A stretch of DNA of 64,000 nucleotides, taken from contig NZ_JAATIT010000004.1 in the NCBI RefSeq assembly GCF_011926545.1, forward strand, positions 434,001 through 498,000, in the 5' to 3' direction. A program made the position numbers and the translations under genes. Positions 18,945-27,947 of the stretch are shown here, in pieces (positions within the stretch are counted from its first letter, which is position 1; each line of letters opens with the position of its first letter). The notes below the pieces were generated by a model. It did no database searches. It saw only the letters and a program-made list of their open reading frames with translations, and had not been told where the DNA came from. The stretch comes from Sphingopyxis italica (GTDB lineage Bacteria > Pseudomonadota > Alphaproteobacteria > Sphingomonadales > Sphingomonadaceae).

Positions 18945-19817
18945 ATGGAAAGCCAGTTTACCCACGTCCACGACACGCCGCCGCCCGGCGCCGCGGCCGA
19001 CTGGACGATTTCGCAAAATTGGGACGCTTTCACCGCCGACGAACATGCGATGTGGGACCGGCTCTTCGCGCGCCAGTCGGACATGCTGCCCGGCCGCGCC
19101 GCCGACGCCTTCCTGCGCGGTATCGATGTGCTCCGGCTCGAAAAGCCGGGCGTTCCCGATTATCGCGAGCTCAACGCGCGGCTGACGGCGGCGACGGGGT
19201 GGCAGGTCGTCGCGGTGCCGGGGCTCGTCCCCGACGACGTCTTTTTCGACCATCTCGCGAACCGGCGCTTTCCGGCGGGCAATTTCATCCGCACCCCCGA
19301 ACAGCTCGATTACCTTGAGGAACCCGACGTCTTCCACGACGTCTTCGGCCATGTCCCGATGCTCGCCGACCCCGTCTTCGCCGACTATATGGTCGCCTAT
19401 GGCGAAGGCGGCCTCAGAAGCCTGAAGTTCGACGCGCTGAAGCAGCTCGCGCGGCTTTACTGGTATACGGTCGAATTCGGGCTGATCCGCGAAGCGGGCG
19501 GCTTGCGCATCTATGGCGCGGGGATCGTCTCCTCCTTTGCCGAGAGCGTCTTCGCGCTCGATTCGGACAGCCCGAACCGCATTGGTTTCGACCTCGCGCG
19601 CGTGATGCGCACCGATTACCGGATCGACGATTTCCAGCAGAATTACTTCGTCATCGACAGTCTGGAGCAGCTCCTGGATACGACGGTGAACACCGATTTC
19701 GCGCCGCTCTATGCCGCCAATGCCGCGCTGCCGCCGATCCCGATCGCCGATATCTTGCCCGGCGACGCGGTGATCACTCGCGGCACGCAGGACTATGCGC
19801 TCGCCAAGAGCGGCTGA
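18945..19817 (+). CDS. phhA: phenylalanine 4-monooxygenase
   Basis: Converts phenylalanine to tyrosine with tetrahydropterin and O2. The monomeric bacterial type, 290 residues. The iron ligands are visible: H131 and H136 in FHDVFGHVPML, and E177 in YWYTVEFGL. Other conserved parts are RRFPAGNFIRTPEQLDYLEE and YGAGIVSSFAES. There is no N-terminal ACT regulatory domain. It stands alone between modC and a convergent gene. Confidence 0.97.
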   Translation: MESQFTHVHDTPPPGAAADWTISQNWDAFTADEHAMWDRLFARQSDMLPGRAADAFLRGIDVLRLEKPGVPDYRELNARLTAATGWQVVAVPGLVPDDVFFDHLANRRFPAGNFIRTPEQLDYLEEPDVFHDVFGHVPMLADPVFADYMVAYGEGGLRSLKFDALKQLARLYWYTVEFGLIREAGGLRIYGAGIVSSFAESVFALDSDSPNRIGFDLARVMRTDYRIDDFQQNYFVIDSLEQLLDTTVNTDFAPLYAANAALPPIPIADILPGDAVITRGTQDYALAKSG

Positions 19818-19829
19818 GCGTCCGGGCCG

Positions 19830-20460
19830 TTACTCGTCGTCGATCGCTTCCACCAGTTGGCGCCGGTGCTGGCGCGCCTTGCGGTCGGGCGGCAGGCGAT
19901 AGATGGCCTGCAGAAAGGCCACGTCCTGATCCGACAGGGTGTTGCGGTCGCTTTCGCCGTCGAACAGTGACAGGATCGATCGGCCGGGCGGCGGCGGATC
20001 ATCGTCCATTTCCACCAACGCAACCATCGCGGCGAAAGAGGCGACGGCTTCGAGCGGATAGCCCGAAGCCCGCTCGACGTCGATAATGACCGTGGCCGTG
20101 CTCAACGCGCGGACGGCCTGGGTGCTTATGAGGCTCGAGCTATATTGCGAAAGGCTGGGGCCGCCGATCGTCGGAACGGCGCCTTCGCCGCTGCCGGCTC
20201 CCGGCATGGGGGCGCTCGAAATGGCGGCGCCATGGCGGCTCCGCATCCGCGTCGTATGAAACCAGCGTATCGCGTCGTCGCCTTCCAGCAGGCGCTCACG
20301 CGCCATCGGGCGCATCTGTTGGAATCGCTCGGGGCGCGCGTTCGCGCGCTTCCTCGCGCGTCCGCGGCGTGCCGGTCACGACGATGGAGTCGGTTTCACT
20401 GGTCGGAGGCGCACCGCCCGGCGGCGTGGCGGCTAGCAAGATGGCGGCAAGCAGTGGCAC
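19830..20460 (-). pseudogene. secreted protein gene with apparent frameshift
   Basis: A GTG at 20460 with a strong GGAGGA site opens a signal peptide (PLLAAILLAATPPGG) and the sequence SIVVTGTPRTREEARERA, but this frame stops at 20296. The rest continues in another frame (ERFQQMRPMARERLLEGD...) to 19830. Removing one base from the four-G run at 20331-20334 joins them smoothly through RERAPERFQQM. The joined protein would be about 209 residues, with a C-terminal helical part (SDQDVAFLQAIYRLPPDRKA). No family recognised. It is either decayed or hit by a homopolymer sequencing error. Confidence 0.72.
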
Positions 20461-20522
20461 GACCCGGCTCCTCCAACTCAGGACGGCAGGTTAACATTTT
20501 GCCCGCCGTTGTCACGCCGGCC

Positions 20523-21494
20523 CTACCAGCTTCCAAAGCTTGCGTCCGACGGGCTGGCGCGGTGGAACGCGCGTTCCCTGCGCCGCCAGCCGTAGCGGCG
20601 GCGCTTGACGAGCAGCAGGCAGGGCCATTCGGCGCTGCCGCCGCGCGCGGCGAGGCGAAAGCCCTGCGCGCGATAGGCGGCGAGCACGGGCTCCATCTGC
20701 CGCGCGATCAGCCCCGCGAGGATCGCATGGCCGCCCGGCGCGGTCGCGGCGGCGATGTCGGGAGCAAGCGTGATCAGCGGGCCGGCGAGGATATTGGCGA
20801 CGACAAGGTCATAGGGCGCGCGGTGGCGGATCGCGGGATGGTCGGTCCCCGGCGCGACCGCAAGCGCCAGCCGTCCGCCGCCCCGGCCGAGCGGGACATG
20901 GTTGATGCCCGCATTGTCCCGCGTCACGAAAATGCTTGCGGGGTCGATGTCCGACGCGATCACCTTCGCGCGCGGCCACAGCGCCATCGCGGCGAAAGCC
21001 AGCAAGCCCGTTCCCGTGCCGATGTCGGCGACGTTGCGCGGGCTCGCGCTATGCCGCGCCAGCCGGTCGAGCATGGCGAGGCAGCCCGCCGTCGTGTCGT
21101 GGCCGCCTGTTCCGAACGCCTGACTCGCGTCGATCAGGAACGGCGTCGCGCCGGGCGGGATGCGATCGGCGTAGCTGCTCGTATGCACGAAAAAGCGCCC
21201 CGCCCGCACGGGCTCGAGCCCTTGCTGGCTCAGCGTCACCCAGTCTTCGTCGGGCAATCGCTCGACGACGGGCTTCTTGCCCCTCGCGCTCGGGACGAGC
21301 GACTGGAGTAATGCGAGCAGCGCGGCACCCGGCTTGCCGTCCATATAGGCGTCGAGCTGCCACAGCCCCGCATCCTCGTCGATCTCGCGCGTCACGACGA
21401 CCGGCGCCTCCGCCATCGCGTCGAGTTCGGGAATCTCCTCCGACAGCGCCTCGGCCTCGTCGCGCGTGCAGGGGAGAGAGACGATCCAGCTCAT
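20523..21494 (-). CDS. prmA: ribosomal protein L11 methyltransferase
   Basis: Methylates ribosomal protein L11 using S-adenosylmethionine. Diagnostic pieces: FGTGGHDTTAGCLAMLDRLA, motif I VADIGTGTGLLAFAAMAL, motif II VIASDIDPASI, and VANILAGPLITLAPDIA. Length of 323 is slightly long, the extra residues being a basic C-terminal tail. Its ATG follows directly after the TAG of the SDR gene upstream, so the two form an operon. Confidence 0.95.
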   Translation of the reverse strand: MSWIVSLPCTRDEAEALSEEIPELDAMAEAPVVVTREIDEDAGLWQLDAYMDGKPGAALLALLQSLVPSARGKKPVVERLPDEDWVTLSQQGLEPVRAGRFFVHTSSYADRIPPGATPFLIDASQAFGTGGHDTTAGCLAMLDRLARHSASPRNVADIGTGTGLLAFAAMALWPRAKVIASDIDPASIFVTRDNAGINHVPLGRGGGRLALAVAPGTDHPAIRHRAPYDLVVANILAGPLITLAPDIAAATAPGGHAILAGLIARQMEPVLAAYRAQGFRLAARGGSAEWPCLLLVKRRRYGWRRRERAFHRASPSDASFGSW

Positions 21495-22202
21495 CTAGCG
21501 CACATAGCTCGCGCCGTTGACGTCGAGCACCGCGCCGGTCATCGACGCGGGCGCATCCATCGCGCACCAGCGCGCCATTTCGGCGACCTCGTCGGGCATC
21601 GCGACGCGCCCCAAGGGAATGTCGGCGAGCAATTTGTCGCCGCCGCGGCTCGCCAGATAATCGTCGGCCATGCCCGTCATCGTGAAGCCGGGGCAGATCG
21701 CAAAGGCGAGGATGCCATCCTTCGCATAGGCGCGCGCGATCGTCTTGGTCATCGCGACCATGCCCGATTTCGACGCCGCATAATGCCAGTGCGCCGGGCT
21801 GTCGCCGCGATAGGCGGCGCGGCTCGCGATGTTGACGATGCGGCCGCCCGTCTTTTCACCTGGCGCGCCGCGTTCGTGCCAGTGCAGCACCGCGTGGCGG
21901 CATAGTTGGGCGCTTGCGGTCAGATTGACCTGCATCGTGCGGTTCCAGTTCGCGAGCCAGTCGGCGTTGGGGTCACCCAGCGGATTGGCTTCGAACACGC
22001 CGGCATTGTTGACGAGTATGTCGATGCGGCCGTCCAGCCGGTCGAGGCTCGCCTGCCACAGCCGGTCGGGCGTCACGGGATCGGACAGGTCGCCATCGGC
22101 GCTTGACAGCGCGACGACCTTCGTCGCGTCGGACGTCAGCGCCGCCGCGATCGCGGCGCCGATACCGCGGCTCGCGCCGGTGATCAGGATGTTCGTGGTC
22201 AT
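21495..22202 (-). CDS. SDR family oxidoreductase
   Basis: NAD(P)-dependent short-chain dehydrogenase. Cofactor loop TGASRGIG at residues 8-15, NNAG (about 75), catalytic Ser in IASRA and YAASK catalytic pair; the C-terminal motif MTGAVLDVNGASYV is typical. ATG 22202 is the start; a longer frame runs back into a dispersed repeat. The substrate is unknown. It heads an operon with prmA. Confidence 0.9.
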   Translation of the reverse strand: MTTNILITGASRGIGAAIAAALTSDATKVVALSSADGDLSDPVTPDRLWQASLDRLDGRIDILVNNAGVFEANPLGDPNADWLANWNRTMQVNLTASAQLCRHAVLHWHERGAPGEKTGGRIVNIASRAAYRGDSPAHWHYAASKSGMVAMTKTIARAYAKDGILAFAICPGFTMTGMADDYLASRGGDKLLADIPLGRVAMPDEVAEMARWCAMDAPASMTGAVLDVNGASYVR

Positions 22203-22255
22203 GGTTCGCGTCTCTAGCGACACGTGGACATCAGTGCAAAGGCGATGCCCCAAAT

Positions 22256-22345
22256 CCGTTCTCCCTGAGCTTGTCGAAGGACCGTTCCTTCTTTTTGACA
22301 TCGCAAGAAAAAGGACGGTGCTTCGACAAGCTCAGCACAAACGGG
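22256..22345. repeat. REP-like inverted repeat (CTTCGACAAGCTCAG type)
   Basis: CCGTTCTCCCTGAGCTTGTCG on the left pairs with CGACAAGCTCAGCACAAACGG on the right, with an inner pairing CCGTTCCTTCTTTTTG / CAAGAAAAAGGACGG. It lies between the SDR gene and the end of the chemotaxis gene and belongs to the same family as 10431-10519 and 60119-60205. Confidence 0.85.
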
Positions 22346-22355
22346 TGAAAGGAAT

Positions 22356-23708
22356 TTACGCCACCCGGCGGCTGAATTCGCTCGCGGCCTGTTCGAGTTG
22401 CTGGAGCCGCCCGCCCATCTTGGCGAATTCCTCGCTCAGCACGCTGATCTCGTTCGCGACCATGCCCGAATCGTTGCGGATGCTCGCGATTGTCGACGAC
22501 ATCGAGTCGGCGGCGAGCGCCGTTTCATCGACCGCGGCGGTGATCGAGGTGACCGTCTGCGCCTGCGCGTCCATCGCGTCGCGGATGCGCTGCGCCGAGG
22601 TCTGCACCTCGACGATCGTTTGCTGGATCGACTGGTTCGCGAACACCGACCCCTTGGTCGCCTGCTGAATCGCGGTGATCTTGCCCGCGATGTCGTCGGT
22701 TGCGCGCGCGGTTTCGTTGGCGAGACTCTTCACCTCCTGCGCCACGACGGCAAAGCCGCGCCCCGATTCGCCCGCGCGCGCCGCCTCGATCGTGGCGTTC
22801 AATGCGAGAAGATTGGTCTGCCCCGCGATCTCGCGGATCAGGCCCAAAATCGACTCGATCGATTCGGCGTGGTGCGACAGCGTTTCGGACATCGCGACGG
22901 CTTCGCCCGCCTGTTCGGAGGCGCGCGTCGCGACGCTCGCCGATGCTTCGACTTCGCTCCGCGCATCCTCGATCGCGCGGATCAGCCCCGCGGCGGTCGA
23001 GGCGGCCTCGCGCATCGCCATCGCCGACTGTTCGGACGCGGCGGCGACTTCGCTCGTCTTCGCGATCATGCCCTTCGCCGCCTGGTCGGCCGATGCGGCC
23101 TGCTTCGCGAGTTGTTCGCGCACCCCGTCGGTGTCCTGTACCAGCGACGCGATCGAGCGGTCGAAATCGCCCGCGAGCGTCTGCCGCTCGCTCGAAAACA
23201 CCGCGCGGTCGAGCTTCGCGGCATAACGTTGCATGATGTCGAATTCGAGCAGCGCGAGCCGGTTGATCGCGCTCATCAGCCGCGCGAGCCGCTCGGCATC
23301 GCCGATGCACGCCTCGACGACATATTCGATCGTCAGCCGCTGGCTTTCGGCGATGCACGACATGACCGAGGCGAGCGGCAGCTTCACGCGCCGCGCCATA
23401 TGGGTGTTCTGGCACGCGATCGTCGCGACCTCCTGGCCCGCGGCGTCTGCATATTTGACCATGGAATGGCGCGCGCTGCCGCGGACATAGCTGTCGTAGA
23501 GCTCGCCCTCGACCTTGCGGTCGACGCTGGGCAACTCGTTGAATGCGTCCCAATAGGCACGCGCGACCGCATCCTCGCGGCCGGCGATGATTTGATGGAT
23601 TTCGGCGCCGCAGGCGGCGAGCTGGCCGTCGAGGTCGTAATAGGGAAAACGCTCCGACATCAAAATCGGATCGATCTGTTGCTTATGAATCGGATTTTCC
23701 TTCACCAT
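22356..23708 (-). CDS. soluble methyl-accepting chemotaxis protein, possible globin-type sensor
   Basis: A 450-residue transducer. The C-terminal half has the canonical signalling tip [20 protein letters not shown] followed by [18 protein letters not shown]. There is no membrane segment, so it is cytoplasmic. The N-terminal 165 residues are all-helical, and the stretch [16 protein letters not shown] (H103) resembles the region around the proximal heme His in protoglobin/HemAT sensors; this is my inference, not proven. The start at 23708 follows GGGAAG nine bases upstream; the frame stays open much further but as antisense of other sequence. No che genes are nearby. Confidence 0.88.
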   Translation of the reverse strand: MVKENPIHKQQIDPILMSERFPYYDLDGQLAACGAEIHQIIAGREDAVARAYWDAFNELPSVDRKVEGELYDSYVRGSARHSMVKYADAAGQEVATIACQNTHMARRVKLPLASVMSCIAESQRLTIEYVVEACIGDAERLARLMSAINRLALLEFDIMQRYAAKLDRAVFSSERQTLAGDFDRSIASLVQDTDGVREQLAKQAASADQAAKGMIAKTSEVAAASEQSAMAMREAASTAAGLIRAIEDARSEVEASASVATRASEQAGEAVAMSETLSHHAESIESILGLIREIAGQTNLLALNATIEAARAGESGRGFAVVAQEVKSLANETARATDDIAGKITAIQQATKGSVFANQSIQQTIVEVQTSAQRIRDAMDAQAQTVTSITAAVDETALAADSMSSTIASIRNDSGMVANEISVLSEEFAKMGGRLQQLEQAASEFSRRVA

Positions 23709-23812
23709 GATCTTGGCTTCCCTGATCGATCCCAAACGCACGAGTCTGCCGCCCGCAACGCATCCCGCGAAACTGGTGAACAGGATATGCAGTGGAAGTG
23801 GTAAAAGCGGTG

Positions 23813-24313
23813 TTAACCCGCGAGCGAGGTCTTGCCGTCGCCGCTGCCGGAAGGGCCGGGCAGCGGATAGCCCTCGAACGCCTTGATCGTGCGCAGCGCA
23901 AAGGCGCTGTGCATCGCCGCGACGCCGGGCAGGCGCGACAGGCAATGGCGGTGCAGCCGGTCGAAATCGGCGACGCTGCGCGCGGCGACGCGCAGCCGGT
24001 AATCCGACGCGCCCGAAAGCAGCTGGCATTCCAATATCTCGTCGAAACTCTTCACCGCGCTTTCGAACGCGGTCAGCGCTTCTTCGCTCTGCGACGTCAG
24101 GCTGATGTCGACGAAGACGTCGAGGCCGAGGCCGATGCTTTCGGGGTCGAGCCGCGCGGTATAGCCGGTGATGATCCCCGCCGCCTCGAGCGCGCGGATG
24201 CGGCGATGGCACGCCGAGGCCGAAAGTCCGACGATGTCGCCCAGCTCGGCCGCCGGACGCGGACCGGTGCGTTGCAGCAAGTCGAGCAGCTTTGCGTCGA
24301 TCCGATCGATCAT
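23813..24313 (-). CDS. Lrp/AsnC family regulator
   Basis: A 166-residue leucine-responsive-type regulator. N-terminal [23 protein letters not shown] with [19 protein letters not shown]; the C-terminal RAM/ACT-like ligand domain has VFVDISLTS and [15 protein letters not shown]. It is divergent from the alanine dehydrogenase gene, with 158 bases between starts. This pairing is common, with the regulator (AldR/DadR type) activating ald in response to alanine. Confidence 0.92.
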   Translation of the reverse strand: MIDRIDAKLLDLLQRTGPRPAAELGDIVGLSASACHRRIRALEAAGIITGYTARLDPESIGLGLDVFVDISLTSQSEEALTAFESAVKSFDEILECQLLSGASDYRLRVAARSVADFDRLHRHCLSRLPGVAAMHSAFALRTIKAFEGYPLPGPSGSGDGKTSLAG

Positions 24314-24334
24314 CGTGCGTCCTCAGGTCAATTC

Positions 24335-24351
24335 GCGCATAATTTGTGCGC
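24335..24351. promoter_or_regulatory. putative Lrp-type operator between lrp and ald
   Basis: GCGCA-TAATTTG-TGCGC, an inverted repeat with an AT-rich centre, lies 21 bases upstream of the regulator start and about 120 upstream of ald. A GC-armed palindrome with an AATTT-like core fits Lrp-family binding sites. A longer flanking pair (TTCGCG ... TTCGCGAA, to 24363) surrounds it. Confidence 0.55.
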
Positions 24352-24471
24352 ATACTTCGCGAATACGGCCAGCATATGCAAGCACCTCGCGGGGCCTTTC
24401 TGCTACAAGCGCCGACAAGTTTTCGGCGGCGCATCACGATCGCCGATGACATCCATAATCGGAGAGCGACC

Positions 24472-25587
24472 ATGATCATCGGCACCCCCAGGGAAATCAA
24501 GAATCACGAATATCGCGTCGGCCTGACCCCCGAAAGCGCGCGCGAACTCGTCGTCCACGACCACCGCGTGCTGGTGCAGACCGGCGCGGGCGAAGGGATC
24601 GGCGCGCACGACCGCTTCTATGTCGAGGCGGGCGCCGAGATCGTTCAGGCCGCCGAAGAGATTTTCGCCACCTGCGAGATGGTCGTGAAGGTCAAGGAGC
24701 CGCAACCGGTCGAACGCGCGATGCTGCGCGAAGGCCAGATCCTCTACACCTATCTCCACCTCGCCCCCGATCCCGACCAGACGCGCGATCTGATGAAATC
24801 GGGCGCCGTCTGCATCGCCTATGAAACCGTGACCTCCCCCCATGGCGGCCTGCCGCTCCTCAAACCGATGAGCCAGGTCGCGGGGCGCATGTCGATCCAG
24901 GCGGGTGCGACCGCACTCGAAAAGGCGCATGGGGGTCGCGGTGTGCTCTTGGGCGGCGTCCCGGGCGTTGCGCCGGGCAAGATCTGCATCATCGGTGGCG
25001 GCGTCGTCGGCTTCAACGCGGCGCAGATGGCGGCGGGCCTCGGCGCCGACGTCACGATCCTCGACCGCGACCCCGAAGTGCTCGAACGCGTCGGCACCTT
25101 CTTCGAGGCGCGCGCCAAGACGCGCTTCTCGAACCGCGCCAACCTCGCCGAATGCGTGGCAGAGGCCGACCTCGTCATCGGCGCGGTGCTGATCCCGGGT
25201 GCCGAGGCGCCCAAGCTCGTCACGCGCGAAATGCTCGGCACGATGCGCCCGGGCTCGGTGCTCGTCGACGTCGCGATCGACCAGGGCGGCTGCTTCGAGA
25301 CGAGCCACGCGACGACGCACGCCGAGCCGACTTATGTGGTCGACGGCATCGTCCATTATGCCGTCGCGAACATGCCGGGCGCGGTCGCGCGCACCAGCAC
25401 CTATGCGCTCAACAACGTCACCCTGCCGCACGCGCTGCGCATCGCCGATCTCGGCTGGAAGGACGCTTTGAAACGCGACGTGCATCTTGCGCAGGGTTTG
25501 AACGTTTGGAACGGTAAGGTGACGTTCGAGGCCGTAGCCGAAGCGATCGGAACCGATTATGTGCCTGTCGAACAGGCACTCGCCTGA
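24472..25587 (+). CDS. ald: alanine dehydrogenase
   Basis: Interconverts L-alanine and pyruvate + ammonia with NAD. ATG 24472 after GGAGAGCGACC gives 371 residues, the standard length. Conserved: [20 protein letters not shown], substrate Lys in MVVKVKEPQ, catalytic His in [10 protein letters not shown], nucleotide fold [22 protein letters not shown], and [13 protein letters not shown]. Divergent from the Lrp-type gene that probably controls it. Confidence 0.97.
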   Translation: MIIGTPREIKNHEYRVGLTPESARELVVHDHRVLVQTGAGEGIGAHDRFYVEAGAEIVQAAEEIFATCEMVVKVKEPQPVERAMLREGQILYTYLHLAPDPDQTRDLMKSGAVCIAYETVTSPHGGLPLLKPMSQVAGRMSIQAGATALEKAHGGRGVLLGGVPGVAPGKICIIGGGVVGFNAAQMAAGLGADVTILDRDPEVLERVGTFFEARAKTRFSNRANLAECVAEADLVIGAVLIPGAEAPKLVTREMLGTMRPGSVLVDVAIDQGGCFETSHATTHAEPTYVVDGIVHYAVANMPGAVARTSTYALNNVTLPHALRIADLGWKDALKRDVHLAQGLNVWNGKVTFEAVAEAIGTDYVPVEQALA

Positions 25588-25615
25588 CAGGACCCGTGAA
25601 GGATATAGAAAGACG

Positions 25616-25858
25616 ATGACCGACCAAGCGCCGCCTCCCCCGCCGCACGACGACGACGAGCAGGAAGAAAATGAAGTGCTGCGCGCCGCGCGCGAGCAGC
25701 GGCAGCAAAAGGAAGCGGCCGACGCCGCCGAGGCGGCCGATCAGGACGCGGCCAAGGGCAGGCGCGGCTGGAAAACCGCCGCCGCGGCGGGCCTCGGCAT
25801 CGGCTCGGCAGCGGTGATCGCCGCGCTGCTCTATGTGAACCGCGACAAGATCAAGTAG
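25616..25858 (+). CDS. small membrane-anchored protein, unknown
   Basis: An 80-residue protein: an acidic, Pro/Gln/Glu-rich N-terminal half with a helical, charged run (ENEVLRAAREQRQQKEAADA) and one C-terminal membrane helix (TAAAAGLGIGSAAVIAALLY). The ATG follows GAAGGATAT. It is 28 bases after ald and may be co-transcribed. No known family. Confidence 0.65.
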   Translation: MTDQAPPPPPHDDDEQEENEVLRAAREQRQQKEAADAAEAADQDAAKGRRGWKTAAAAGLGIGSAAVIAALLYVNRDKIK

Positions 25859-25860
25859 CG

Positions 25861-26025
25861 TTCCTCCCCCTTGGGGGAGGGGGACCATGCGAAGCATGGT
25901 GGAGGGGCACATGACGTGTTTCCTCCCCTATCTGCGCCCGCGCGACTCCGCCGGTGCCCCTCCACCACCTTCGGTGGCCCCCCTCCCCGTGCCGGGGAGG
26001 ATCGGCAACCGCCGCTTGAGACCAG
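25861..26025. repeat. CCTCCCC-rich intergenic repeat
   Basis: The gap of about 280 bases after the small gene starts with TCCTCCCCCTTGGGGGAGG and CCATGCGAAGCATGG, then CCCCTCCACCACCTTCGGTG and CCCCTCCCCGTGCCGGGGAGG. Related sequence occurs at 53892-53988 and 58284-58424. It is a dispersed, strongly folding element with no supported gene. Confidence 0.75.
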
Positions 26026-26072
26026 CCCGACGCTTCCTCCAAATTGCCCATGCCCGCCATCAACCAATAATA

Positions 26073-26096
26073 TATTGCAAATGACTCGCAATAACA
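26073..26096 (+). promoter_or_regulatory. iron-box-like palindrome before the fpr unit
   Basis: ATTGCAAATGACTCGCAAT (26074-26092) is an imperfect palindrome in an AT-rich stretch 50 bases before the start of the next gene. It resembles GCAAATGA-type Fur boxes of other proteobacteria. Since the downstream unit includes ferredoxin-NADP reductase, iron or redox control is plausible, but this is inference. Confidence 0.4.
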
Positions 26097-26142
26097 TATA
26101 AGCCCGCCGACGTCGCAATCATGCGCGTGGGAAAGGAAATCG

Positions 26143-26601
26143 ATGTACGCCTTTGTCGACCGGCCGGTGGAAAGCCTCCGCAACGGCGGGCGTTTCCTGC
26201 TCTGGGCGATGCGGGCGTGGGTCTCGGCCGCCGAGCGCGGGCAATGTCCGCCGCAGATGCTGCACCGCGGATTTGCCGCCGTGAAGGCGGCGGGGGCGTT
26301 GCCCGATTTCCATATCGCGATGGCGCTGCTCGGCGGCGAAGCCGTCGAAACGCTCATCCTCGCGCCGATGCCGTGCCTCCAGATTTCAGAGGATGAAGCA
26401 ATTCTGCTTGGACTCTGGCGCGATATTTCGCTTGGGAGTTCGGTAAATGCCCATGCGACGCTGGCCTTGCTGGCCGAGGGAGACAGCGTCGGCCCGATCG
26501 CAACGGCGATGGGCGCCGCGATCGACGGGTTGGTCGCGGCGGGATTCGATATGCCGGCCCTCGCGGCCGGCACCATGACACATCAGGAAAGTCCAAAGTG
26601 A
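26143..26601 (+). CDS. hypothetical protein coupled to ferredoxin-NADP reductase
   Basis: A 152-residue, mostly helical soluble protein (FLLWAMRAWVSAAERGQ; EDEAILLGLWRDISLG) without a family I recognise. The ATG follows AAGGAAAT. Its stop overlaps the fpr start by one base, so the two are translated together behind the possible iron box. A role linked to iron or ferredoxin metabolism is only suggested by position. Confidence 0.7.
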   Translation: MYAFVDRPVESLRNGGRFLLWAMRAWVSAAERGQCPPQMLHRGFAAVKAAGALPDFHIAMALLGGEAVETLILAPMPCLQISEDEAILLGLWRDISLGSSVNAHATLALLAEGDSVGPIATAMGAAIDGLVAAGFDMPALAAGTMTHQESPK

Positions 26602-27416
26602 TGAGTGACCGTATTGCCGAAGCCGCCAAGCTGGCCCCCTCCGCCTCGCTGACCGTCGAGGAGGTGCGTTCGGTGCGCCACTGGAACGAGCATCTCTTCA
26701 GCTTCACGATCAGCCGCCCGCCGAGCTTTCGTTTCCGTTCGGGCGAGTTCGTGATGATCGGCTTGCCGGGCGAGGGGCGGCCGCTGCTGCGCGCCTATTC
26801 GATCGCCAGCCCCGCCTATGCCGACGAGATCGAATTTCTGTCGATCAAGGTGCCCGATGGTCCGCTGACCTCGCGGCTGCAAAAAATCCAGCCGGGCGAC
26901 CCGGTCTATCTCGGCCGCAAGCCGACGGGGACACTCGTCGCCGACGCGCTGACCCCCGGGCGGCGGCTGTTCATGCTCTCGACCGGCACCGGGCTCGCGC
27001 CGTTCCTCAGCCTCGCGCGCGATCCCGACATCTATGACCGCTTCAACCAGATCGTCATGGTCCATTGCGTGCGGCAGGTCAGCGACCTCGCGTTCCGCGA
27101 GGAACTCGAGAGCCAGCTCGCGGGCGATCCGCTGGTGCAGGATCAGGCGCTGCTGCAATTCCATTACCTGCCGACGGTGACGCGCCAGCCCTTCCGCACG
27201 ACGGGACGCATCGACGCGTTGATCGAGGACGGTTCGCTCTTCGGCCATCCGCTGACCGGCCCGACCGCCTTCGACCCCGCGACCGACCGCGTTATGATGT
27301 GCGGCAGCATGGCGATGATCCGCGACCTGCAGGCGCGTTTCGAGGAACTGGGCTTCAAGGAGGGATCGAACGCGGCGCCGGGCGATTTCGTGATCGAGCG
27401 CGCCTTCGTCGGCTGA
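26601..27416 (+). CDS. fpr: ferredoxin-NADP reductase
   Basis: FAD enzyme moving electrons between NADPH and ferredoxin or flavodoxin. FAD site RAYSIASPAYADEIEF (about residues 71-86), NADP site STGTGLAPFLSLARD (about 130-144), and MMCGSMAMI near the end; the C-terminus ends in EDRAFVG-like IERAFVG, as in bacterial FPR. The 271-residue length is slightly above the usual 257. Coupled to the gene upstream by a one-base overlap. Confidence 0.93.
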   Translation: MSDRIAEAAKLAPSASLTVEEVRSVRHWNEHLFSFTISRPPSFRFRSGEFVMIGLPGEGRPLLRAYSIASPAYADEIEFLSIKVPDGPLTSRLQKIQPGDPVYLGRKPTGTLVADALTPGRRLFMLSTGTGLAPFLSLARDPDIYDRFNQIVMVHCVRQVSDLAFREELESQLAGDPLVQDQALLQFHYLPTVTRQPFRTTGRIDALIEDGSLFGHPLTGPTAFDPATDRVMMCGSMAMIRDLQARFEELGFKEGSNAAPGDFVIERAFVG

Positions 27417-27457
27417 CCGATTGCCGCTGCCGGAAACCCGATGATATAGCCGGTCCG

Positions 27458-27874
27458 ATGACGAACCGAACAGGCGCGCGCGACGGGGATTTGGGCGGCG
27501 AGGAAAGCTCCGCCGACGTGTCGGCGCTCGGCGACGCGCCGCGCATCCGCGCGATATTGATCGCGGCGGCGCGTGAGGGGCGCAGCGTCAGCTATTCCGA
27601 ACTGCTCGGCGACCTCGGTTTCCGCTTCACGCGGCCCAAGATGCGCGCGGTTTGCAAGACGCTCGAAGAGGTCGACCGGCTCAGCGCGGCGGGCGGCGAG
27701 CCCGACCTCGCGGTGCTGGTGGTGCGCGAGTCCGATCGCTTGCCGGGGCAGGGCTGGTGGGTCGGCGGCGCGGCACTGCTGCTCGGCTATGACGGCCCAT
27801 GGGAGGGCGCCGCGGCGGCGCGCTTCATCCGCGAGCGGCAGCAGGCGGCGTTCGACTATTGGGCGGGGCGATAG
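27458..27874 (+). CDS. hypothetical protein
   Basis: A 138-residue protein. The core, IRAILIAAAREGRSVSYSELLG then RPKMRAVCKTLEEV, looks like a winged-helix or methyltransferase-C-terminal-like fold, and the last part ends WWVGGAALLLGYDGPW. I do not recognise a named family. It is followed by a 17-base C tract and a convergent gene. Confidence 0.65.
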   Translation: MTNRTGARDGDLGGEESSADVSALGDAPRIRAILIAAAREGRSVSYSELLGDLGFRFTRPKMRAVCKTLEEVDRLSAAGGEPDLAVLVVRESDRLPGQGWWVGGAALLLGYDGPWEGAAAARFIRERQQAAFDYWAGR

Positions 27875-27898
27875 GGCGACCGCGTTCGGCGGTAGCGT

Positions 27899-27915
27899 CC
27901 CCCCCCCCCCCCCCC
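27899..27915. repeat. 17-base poly-C tract
   Basis: Seventeen consecutive C residues lie between two convergent genes, 24 bases past one stop and 32 before the other. Tracts this long are rare in bacterial chromosomes and usually vary in length. It is outside any reading frame. Confidence 0.95.
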
Positions 27916-27947
27916 GAGCGGTGAGCCAAACTGGAAACCGCAACCCC

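Noticed and set aside
22356..24500. A 714-residue chemotaxis protein starting at 24500
   Set aside because: The first 264 codons overlap the Lrp-type gene antisense or out of frame; ATG 23708 has GGGAAG and begins the conserved protein.
25861..26025. CRISPR-like array in the C-rich intergenic repeats
   Set aside because: The units are palindromic, unequal in length and without regular spacers; no cas genes are nearby.
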